This document shows positions 16,028 to 21,728 of a DNA stretch of 64,000 bases, in pieces. The DNA comes from Mycobacterium malmoense (lineage in GTDB: Bacteria > Actinomycetota > Actinomycetes > Mycobacteriales > Mycobacteriaceae): the NCBI RefSeq assembly GCF_019645855.1, contig NZ_CP080999.1:1488001-1552000 (forward strand), given 5' to 3'. The notes beneath the pieces were generated by a model. It had not been told where the DNA came from. It saw only the letters and a program-made list of their open reading frames with translations, and ran no database searches. The translations under genes were made by a program, and so were the position numbers. The first letter of the stretch is position 1, and every line of letters begins with the position of its first letter.

Positions 16028-17281
16028 CTACAGCAACGCCAAGAGCAGCGACGGCAGATGCAGCAGCAGTCCGCTGATTAGGTTCGGCGTCAGGGTGGCC
16101 GACAGCTGCGCTGCGGCGTTGGCGAGCAGCGGGCCAATTGTCGAGCTGAGGTTTCCTGCCAGCAGCGACGGTTGCACCGCATCGGCCAAATTCGGCAGTA
16201 GCGACGCGGCCGGGGCCAACACATTGCTCAGCGATACCCCGGCTTGCGCCGACGCACTGGTCAACGTGCCCGTCGACGAGCCACCCAGCGCGGCGGCGAG
16301 TTCGTTGGGCCAGGTGTACAGCAGTTGCTGAAGCAGGCTGCCGCTATTGAGCAGGCCGGTGAATGCCTTGCCGGTGGGGTTGAACACGGTGTTCGGGTTG
16401 ATGTAGCCATTGAGAAGGTCGCCGACCAGGTCGGCGGGCACCTTGAGAGTGTCGGTCACCGCCCCTCCGAAGTTTCCGGAGGACAGGTCAGCCCCAATGT
16501 TGCCGAGGTCCCCCAAGAACCCGAAAGTGACGCTGATCTGCGGAGACAGTAGGGCACCGGTGAGGGATTGCAGGTTGTTGTAGTTCAAGAACGTCTCGAC
16601 CACATTCGTCAAGGTCTGCAGGAATTGCCCGGGGAGCGTCGGCGTCGGCAGCGCGCCGGTCTTGGAGGTGCTGAGGATTGGGCTCAACAGGGGTTTCGTA
16701 ATGTGCTGCAACGCCTCCAACGACCATGTGTCGTAGAAGCTGTAAGCGCTGTAGAAGTTGCCTTGCCCGAGAGCGGTCAGGATCTCTTGCAGCGTGCTGC
16801 CTGACTCCGTCACGCCATTATGCGTCAGGGTTCCCCCTAACAGCCCGAAGACGAAACCATCATCACCGCCGTACCAGCCGCCATAGAGCGCGGACTGCAA
16901 AGCTGACTCGGTGCCCGAAAACGCAGTGTTGAGTAGGCCGCCGGTACCCGACAGGTTGGCGCCGATCTGCTGCAGCAACCCGGGAATCGCAACACCGGCC
17001 TCGCCGCCCAGGGTCTGTAGGTTGGTGACCGCTTGACTGACGACATCTTGGTAGTCGCTGACCACATCACTGATCCCGCTGGTGAGCTGTACCGCCCGGT
17101 GCTCGATGGCTCGGTACTCGGTGCTAGACACGACGTTTGGCGCCAGCGGATTCACGGCGATGAGGCTGGCGCCGATTACGGCGACACCGGCGGCCATCAG
17201 CCGGTTTACCTGGGTCCCCGACTGCGAACGGTCGGACCGGAGGCCATGACCACTCGAATCGGGACGAAGAGCTACTTGCAC
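16028..17281 (-). CDS. Secreted GjpA-like porin family protein behind an IdeR-type iron box
   Basis: A 417-residue protein. GTG 17281 is supported by GGAG a few bases upstream. After a 24-residue polar head there is a signal-type helix (RLMAAGVAVIGASLIAVNPL AP), then VVSSTEYRAIEHRAVQLTSG, which is typical of this exported family. The body is rich in Gly/Asn/Leu and Ser, including GGWYGGDDGFVFGLLGGTL. The C-terminus is hydrophobic (LLHLPSLLLALL). It is more distant from the two paralogues at 2885 and 12686. A double IdeR-like box lies about 90-125 bases upstream, so expression is probably induced by low iron. Role in iron or siderophore passage is an inference. Confidence 0.6.
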   Translation of the reverse strand: MQVALRPDSSGHGLRSDRSQSGTQVNRLMAAGVAVIGASLIAVNPLAPNVVSSTEYRAIEHRAVQLTSGISDVVSDYQDVVSQAVTNLQTLGGEAGVAIPGLLQQIGANLSGTGGLLNTAFSGTESALQSALYGGWYGGDDGFVFGLLGGTLTHNGVTESGSTLQEILTALGQGNFYSAYSFYDTWSLEALQHITKPLLSPILSTSKTGALPTPTLPGQFLQTLTNVVETFLNYNNLQSLTGALLSPQISVTFGFLGDLGNIGADLSSGNFGGAVTDTLKVPADLVGDLLNGYINPNTVFNPTGKAFTGLLNSGSLLQQLLYTWPNELAAALGGSSTGTLTSASAQAGVSLSNVLAPAASLLPNLADAVQPSLLAGNLSSTIGPLLANAAAQLSATLTPNLISGLLLHLPSLLLALL

Positions 17282-17349
17282 GGCATCTCCTATTACTCAG
17301 CATCAATGGGGTGTGTCGCCAGAAGTGGGGACCAAACGAACGCTACCTA

Positions 17350-17406
17350 AGAATAGGCTGAGACACAATAGGCTTGCCTAACCTCACTGAGGTTAGGCAT
17401 GTCTCA
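17350..17406 (-). promoter_or_regulatory. Double IdeR-like iron box with -10 element
   Basis: The segment 17368-17386 (ataggcttgcctaacctca) matches the 19-bp DtxR/IdeR consensus TTAGGTTAGCCTAACCTAA at 15 positions by my count. An adjoining second segment, 17388-17406 (tgaggttaggcatgtctca), matches at about 12. Together they contain the perfect inverted repeat tgcctaacctca-c-tgaggttaggca. On the minus strand TATTCT (17355-17350) can serve as the -10 element, placing the boxes over the -35 region, as expected for repression by iron-loaded IdeR. The only minus-strand gene downstream is the GjpA-like gene at 17281. Confidence 0.65.
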
Positions 17407-17462
17407 CTTTTTCGCCGCGTGTCGTTCGCGCCCCGGCCGCCGCAACAAGGTGGCGTGCCGGT

Positions 17463-17843
17463 TCAGATCCGCGCCGCTATCCATTGGCCGAGTAGCGCGG
17501 CGGCCAGGCCGAGCACGACGCTGACCGCGATATTGGCCAGCGCCCAGAGCATCTGACGCTCCTCGCCGAGGCGCTGGGTTTCCAGCATCCAGGTGGAAAA
17601 GGTGGTGTAGGCGCCGACGAACGCGGTGCCGGTGAGCAGGGCCGCCTCCTTGCTCAGAGTCAAGCCCCCGAGAAAGCCCAGTAGCGCGGCCCCGCTGACG
17701 TTCACCGTCAGCGTGCCGAACGGAAACAGCTGGGCGGCCCGGCGGGCGACCACGCGGTCGACCAGGAAACGCAGCACCGACCCGATGCCGCCGATGAGCA
17801 CAACGCCGACCCAGACCAGAGCCGTCGTGACTGCGGCCGTCAC
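17463..17843 (-). CDS. crcB: CrcB/Fluc fluoride ion channel subunit
   Basis: A 126-residue protein with four membrane helices. Conserved Fluc features are GGIGSVLRFLVDRVVARRAA near the start, FGTLTVNVSGAALLGFLGG (the NxxG asparagine) and GAYTTFSTWMLE (the TTFST phenylalanine track). It exports fluoride down its gradient as an antiparallel dimer. It overlaps the upstream crcB gene by four bases, the arrangement typical of heterodimeric Fluc channels. The pair lies next to pgmA, as in M. tuberculosis (Rv3069/Rv3070, recall). Confidence 0.9.
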   Translation of the reverse strand: MTAAVTTALVWVGVVLIGGIGSVLRFLVDRVVARRAAQLFPFGTLTVNVSGAALLGFLGGLTLSKEAALLTGTAFVGAYTTFSTWMLETQRLGEERQMLWALANIAVSVVLGLAAALLGQWIAARI

Positions 17844-18232
17844 CCTCGCACCCGTGCCCGGCGAACCAACTTGGTGGCCAGGTGCACCGCCAGCAATCCC
17901 AACGTGATGCTGGTGACGGTATAGCTAATGGCCAGGCCCCAATGGCCGTGCTCGATCATCCTCAGCGTCTCGATCTGCACCGTCGAGAAAGTGGTTAGCC
18001 CGCCGCACAATCCGGTGCCGAGCAGGGGGCGCCGGTAGTTCGACGACGGCAACCGCTCCAGCAAGCGGGTGGTGAAATAACCCACGAGGAAGGCGCCGAC
18101 GATGTTGACGGTGAAGGTCGGCCATGGCCACTGCTCGGTGTCGGGGGCGAGGGTGCTCAGCGCCGCACGAGCCAGGCTGCCGAGCCCTCCACCGGCGAAA
18201 ATCGCCGCCAACTCCCGGTGGTCGTGTGCCAC
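17840..18232 (-). CDS. crcB: CrcB/Fluc fluoride ion channel subunit (partner)
   Basis: A 130-residue four-helix protein: GGGLGSLARAALSTLAPDTE, TFTVNIVGAFLVGYFTTRLL and LCGGLTTFSTVQIETLRMIE contain the conserved Asn and the TTFST phenylalanines. It is first of the two-gene operon and overlaps the second gene by four bases, so translation is coupled and the products are likely assembled together. I looked for a fluoride riboswitch in the 130 bases upstream and did not find a convincing one. Confidence 0.9.
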   Translation of the reverse strand: MAHDHRELAAIFAGGGLGSLARAALSTLAPDTEQWPWPTFTVNIVGAFLVGYFTTRLLERLPSSNYRRPLLGTGLCGGLTTFSTVQIETLRMIEHGHWGLAISYTVTSITLGLLAVHLATKLVRRARVRG

Positions 18233-18371
18233 GCCTAATTCCCTTCGGTGCGCGAACGGTCGTTAGCAGCCTATGGGCAGACTGACCAGAGGGTGAACCC
18301 GGGAAGTACCTGAGAAGTCGGGAACGTGCCTGAGATGTCAGAGCGTCGGGTTACGGGCAGAATTGGTAGCC

Positions 18372-20015
18372 GTGGCCAACCCGCGTGCCGGTCAGCCGGC
18401 CCAGCCCGAAGACCTTGTCGATCTGCCCCACCTGGTCACGTCGTATTACTCGATCGAACCCGATCCCAACGACGTCGCCCAGCAGGTGGTGTTCGGCACC
18501 TCGGGTCACCGCGGTTCGGCGCTCGACGGAGCGTTCAACGAAGCCCACATTCTGGCGATCACGCAGGCCATCGTCGAGTACCGCACGGCGCACGGCACCA
18601 CCGGGCCGTTGTTCATCGGCCGTGACACCCATGGCCTTTCGGAGCCGGCGTGGGTGTCGGCGCTGGAGGTGCTGGCCGCCCATGACGTCGTAGCCGTGGT
18701 CGACTCCCGCGACCGCTACACGCCGACGCCGGCGATCAGTCACGCCATCCTCACCCACAACCGGGGCCGTACCGAGGGGCTGGCCGACGGGATTGTGGTG
18801 ACGCCGTCGCACAATCCGCCGTCCGACGGTGGCTTCAAGTACAACCCGCCCAACGGCGGCCCGGCCGACACCGACGCGACCAACGCAATCGCCAAGCGCG
18901 CCAACGAGATTCTGCGCGACGGGGTTTCGGCGGTGAGGCGGGTGCCGCTGGCGCGCGCCCTGGGGACCGTCCAGCGTCACGACTACCTGGGCAACTATGT
19001 CGACGACCTGCCCAACGTGGTCGACGTCGCCGCGATCCGCGGGGCCGGGGTGCGTATCGGCGCCGACCCGCTCGGCGGGGCCAGCGTGGACTACTGGGGC
19101 GCTGTTGCCGAACGGCACAACTTGGACCTCACCGTGGTCAATCCGCTGGTCGACGCGACGTGGCGGTTCATGACGCTCGACCACGACGGCAAAATCCGGA
19201 TGGACTGCAGCTCGCCGGACGCGATGGCTGGGCTCATCCGAACGATGTCTGGCCACCCGGACCGCTACCAAATCGCCACCGGCAACGACGCCGACGCCGA
19301 TCGCCACGGCATCGTCACCCCGGACGCGGGGCTGCTCAACCCGAACCACTATCTGGCGGTGGCCATCGACTACCTCTACACCCATCGGCCGTCCTGGCCG
19401 GCCGGCATCGCCGTCGGCAAGACCGCGGTCAGCTCGTCGATCATCGACCGGGTGGTCGCCGGCATGGGCCGCAAGCTGGTCGAGGTGCCGGTCGGGTTCA
19501 AGTGGTTCGTCGACGGCCTGATCGGCGGCACCATCGGCTTCGGCGGCGAGGAGTCGGCGGGGGCGTCGTTCCTGCGGCGCGACGGCTCGGTGTGGACCAC
19601 CGACAAGGACGGCATCATCCTGGCGCTGCTGGCTTCCGAGATCCTGGCGGTCACCGGGCTGAGTCCGTCGCAGCGCTATCGGGAGCTGACCGCCGAATAC
19701 GGTGCACCGTGTTATGCGCGCGTCGACGCGCCCGCCGATCGCGAGCAGAAGGCCCGGCTGGCCAAGCTGTCAGCCGAGCAGGTGACCGCGACCGAGCTGG
19801 CGGGGGAGCCGATCACCGCGAAGCTGACCGCCGCCCCGGGCAACGGCGCGCCGCTGGGCGGATTGAAGGTGACGACGGCCAACGCGTGGTTTGCCGCGCG
19901 ACCGTCGGGCACCGAGGACGTGTACAAGATCTACGCCGAGTCCTTCCTTGGGCCCGAGCACCTGGCCGAGGTGCAGCAGGCCGCCCGTGAGGTGGTGAAC
20001 CAGGTCATCGGGTAA
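18372..20015 (+). CDS. pgmA: Phosphoglucomutase, alpha-D-glucose phosphate-specific
   Basis: A 547-residue enzyme interconverting glucose 1-phosphate and glucose 6-phosphate, feeding glycogen, trehalose and cell-wall precursors. It has the phosphoserine loop TPSHNPPSDGGFKYN, the metal loop NDADADRHG, the sugar-binding GGEESAG and the phosphate-binding RPSGTEDVYKIYAES. The sequence closely follows the M. tuberculosis Rv3068c protein as I recall it. GTG 18372 (MANPRAGQ) is preferred; TTG 18363 in the same frame would add three residues. It is divergent from the crcB pair and followed by tRNA-Ala. Confidence 0.95.
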   Translation: MANPRAGQPAQPEDLVDLPHLVTSYYSIEPDPNDVAQQVVFGTSGHRGSALDGAFNEAHILAITQAIVEYRTAHGTTGPLFIGRDTHGLSEPAWVSALEVLAAHDVVAVVDSRDRYTPTPAISHAILTHNRGRTEGLADGIVVTPSHNPPSDGGFKYNPPNGGPADTDATNAIAKRANEILRDGVSAVRRVPLARALGTVQRHDYLGNYVDDLPNVVDVAAIRGAGVRIGADPLGGASVDYWGAVAERHNLDLTVVNPLVDATWRFMTLDHDGKIRMDCSSPDAMAGLIRTMSGHPDRYQIATGNDADADRHGIVTPDAGLLNPNHYLAVAIDYLYTHRPSWPAGIAVGKTAVSSSIIDRVVAGMGRKLVEVPVGFKWFVDGLIGGTIGFGGEESAGASFLRRDGSVWTTDKDGIILALLASEILAVTGLSPSQRYRELTAEYGAPCYARVDAPADREQKARLAKLSAEQVTATELAGEPITAKLTAAPGNGAPLGGLKVTTANAWFAARPSGTEDVYKIYAESFLGPEHLAEVQQAAREVVNQVIG

Positions 20016-20080
20016 GGCGCCCGACCAGCGACTTTGAACGGATCTTGCCGGTGGTGTAGCTTCGATGGGCACAACTTTTC

Positions 20081-20153
20081 GGGGCTATGGCGCAGCTGGT
20101 AGCGCACCACACTGGCAGTGTGGGGGTCAGGGGTTCGAGTCCCCTTAGCTCCA
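20081..20153 (+). tRNA. alaV: tRNA-Ala (anticodon GGC)
   Basis: A 73-base cloverleaf. The acceptor stem is ggggcta/tagctcc with one G-U pair, the anticodon stem is ccaca/tgtgg with loop ctggcag (GGC), the T-arm is aggggttcgagtcccct, and the discriminator is A. CCA is not encoded. Its 3' 40 bases are repeated at 21618, so this gene is an integration target. The gene symbol follows M. tuberculosis usage from memory. Confidence 0.95.
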
Positions 20154-20154
20154 C
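20114..20154 (+). repeat. attL-type direct repeat (3' half of tRNA-Ala)
   Basis: This 41-base stretch, from ggcagtgtgggggtcagggg through the end of the tRNA plus one base, is identical to 21618-21658. One copy lies in the intact tRNA gene and the other 1504 bases downstream, as left by a tyrosine recombinase integrating at a tRNA 3' end. Confidence 0.85.
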
Positions 20155-20351
20155 TTTTTGGATAATCTATCGTGACCTGATTTTTTTTGGTTTCAGCGTT
20201 AGCTGTCCCCGTCGTCTGGGTTGCTTTTTGACGACAACGAGCGGTTCGGGGTGTCGCCACATTCAGGTATGGATACCTCGAAGCATGGCAGCCCATCCGC
20301 TTTCGCCGTGGTAACCGCGACCGGCGGTGGCGGGAAGCGAGCCCACGGTGT

Positions 20352-20966
20352 TCATGTCGTGTCGATCTCAGCCGTGCTGTCGTGGGAATGGACCGCCGCA
20401 GCTTGCGGGGTAGGGGCCGTGATGATACGAGCCGCCCGTACCTCAAGCTTGCGCATCTTCTTGAGCCGTCGAGCGGCATTTCGGTAGTGCTGGGCGCCGG
20501 CTTCGGCCAGCTCGTTCTCCACCAGCTCGGTGTGCACAGGCAGTGCGGCGAGAGGGTCGAATTTCTCGTATGCCTTGGCGAGGTCACTCCAGGTGCGGTC
20601 GTCGTCAAGGCCAAGGTTATGGGCGAGGTTCCACGCGAGTGGGATGTCCTTGAGATGTGCCAGCGCAAAGACCACGGTGTCGCGCGGCATTGGTGCCAGG
20701 CGCGCGAATACGTCTTCGCGGTAGTCAGGCCACGCGGCGCTGGTGGCCTGATAGAGGTCTGCGGCGGTGGTCGACGATGGCCAGCGGCGGAATACCTCCA
20801 CCCGGGCAGCCAGCAGGTCGTCGGGTCTATACCTAGCGAGGAGTTCACACCAGTAGTTTGCCGCCCGCCGCGACTGGTGGCCGGAGTCGAAATCGGTTGC
20901 CTGCTTTGCCCAGTCGATCGCGAGGTCGGTCTGGCCGATTTCCTCTAGGGCCTCGGCGGTGTGCTG
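20352..20966 (-). pseudogene. 5'-truncated gene, helical-repeat C-terminal fragment (SWIM/DUF6880-like)
   Basis: An open frame continues upstream of the first possible GTG (20801), and the extended peptide is clearly protein-like: HTAEALEEIGQTDLAIDWAK, QSRRAANYWCELLARYRPDD, then WPDYREDVFARLAPMPRDTV, AYEKFDPLAALPVHTELVEN and AARRLKKMRKLEVRA. These are TPR-like helical pairs as found in the C-terminal part of SWIM zinc-finger/DUF6880-type proteins (recall). No start codon precedes the homologous part before an in-frame stop, and the zinc finger is missing. It is therefore a fragment trapped in the island. A shortened protein of 149 residues from GTG 20801 could still be made. Confidence 0.5.
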
Positions 20967-21029
20967 ACAACGACTTCCAAACCGGTACCGCCGCGAACCG
21001 TCTCTCGAGCACTTCGTTGGTCACGAGAT

Positions 21030-21251
21030 TTAAGCCGGATGGCGAAGTTCGTGTTCGACCGCGCGGCGAATCCACGAGGAGACCGACCGGTCGTCCGCAG
21101 CTGCCGCCGCGCGTACTTGCTCCAACAGCTCGGGCGGGAAGCGGACCGGAACGGTGGCGGTCAGCCGACGGCGCCCTGGTCCCTGGGGTTCCTGGTTTTC
21201 CGGGCGCGCGTAGAACTCGTATTCCTCGTCGGGGGTCATGGGGTGGTTCAT
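21030..21251 (-). CDS. Ribbon-helix-helix type antitoxin (BrnA-like)
   Basis: A 73-residue protein. After an acidic N-terminus (MNHPMTPDEEYEFYARPENQ) comes RRRLTATVPVRFPPELLEQV then RAAAAADDRSVSSWIRRAVE, a clear strand-helix-helix DNA-binding fold in which the strand residues (TATVPVRF) would contact DNA. It follows the toxin gene with a four-base overlap. Toxin-first order is the BrnT-BrnA arrangement. It probably represses the operon together with the toxin. Confidence 0.75.
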   Translation of the reverse strand: MNHPMTPDEEYEFYARPENQEPQGPGRRRLTATVPVRFPPELLEQVRAAAAADDRSVSSWIRRAVEHELRHPA

Positions 21252-21556
21252 CTGTCTCTCCGGTATTGATCAGCGAGGTGTTTGGAGGCTTCGTAGCAGC
21301 CGATGGGGCGGCATCGTTTGGGGTTGCCGTTACGAGCAGGGGCGAGGGGCACCATCAGGACTGTGCCGTCGATTTCGGCGACCATCAGCCAGTGGGCGGG
21401 TGGTTTGGCGGGGTAGAACATCGGGTCGGAAGCCCAGACTTCGCGGACGTCCTCGATGCCCAGGTGTGGGTGCTTGAACAGGTGGGCGACTTGAGCGTCG
21501 ATCTCGAACGGATCCTCTTCGTCGAGCAAATCCAGATCGAACAATTCGTCCGCCAC
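21248..21556 (-). CDS. BrnT-like toxin (type II toxin-antitoxin)
   Basis: A 102-residue acidic protein: DEEDPFEIDAQVAHLFKHPH, GIEDVREVWASDPMFYP, HWLMVAEIDGTVLMVPLAP, CRPIGCYEASKHLADQYRRD. The order of elements (xAxxLxKH-x-EDVxEV, central strand pair, final helix RDxRR) resembles BrnT/RelE-fold ribonuclease toxins, but the match is weak and the EEDPF head is unusual. The pairing with an overlapping RHH antitoxin is the best support. It lies inside the tRNA-Ala island, where addiction would stabilise the element. Confidence 0.6.
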   Translation of the reverse strand: MADELFDLDLLDEEDPFEIDAQVAHLFKHPHLGIEDVREVWASDPMFYPAKPPAHWLMVAEIDGTVLMVPLAPARNGNPKRCRPIGCYEASKHLADQYRRDR

Positions 21557-21617
21557 ATGTCAACTGTAATACAAACGGATACAAATATCCGGCTGGTTGG
21601 AGACTTTGCCCGCTCCC

Positions 21618-21658
21618 GGCAGTGTGGGGGTCAGGGGTTCGAGTCCCCTTAGCTCCAC
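21618..21658 (+). repeat. attR-type direct repeat (tRNA-Ala 3' fragment)
   Basis: A 41-base exact copy of 20114-20154, from the anticodon loop to the tRNA 3' end plus one base. There is no upstream tRNA half here, so it is not a gene; it marks the right border of the mini-island. Confidence 0.85.
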
Positions 21659-21728
21659 CACAAGGGCGTTGAGTTCAGCGACTTCCTCAGCGACCTCTCA
21701 GCGGTCCGTTAATACCCTGGCGCTCCAA

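Larger units (their letters stand above)
20155..21617. mobile_element. tRNA-Ala mini-island flanked by 41-bp repeats
   Basis: A segment of about 1.46 kb bounded by the identical 41-bp repeats at 20114-20154 and 21618-21658. It holds only minus-strand genes: a toxin-antitoxin pair (21030-21556) and a truncated gene (20352-20966). No integrase is present, so it is either the remnant of a larger island or an element moved in trans. Bases 20155-20351 hold no gene; a T run (ttttttt near 20181) follows the tRNA. Confidence 0.75.

Noticed and set aside
18233..18371. Fluoride riboswitch before the crcB pair
   Set aside because: The minus-strand sequence has a loose ggctgctaacgacc resemblance, but not the conserved GGNGAUGG core or the required stems.
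21618..21658. A second tRNA-Ala gene
   Set aside because: Only the 3' half is present; the acceptor 5' strand and D-arm are missing.
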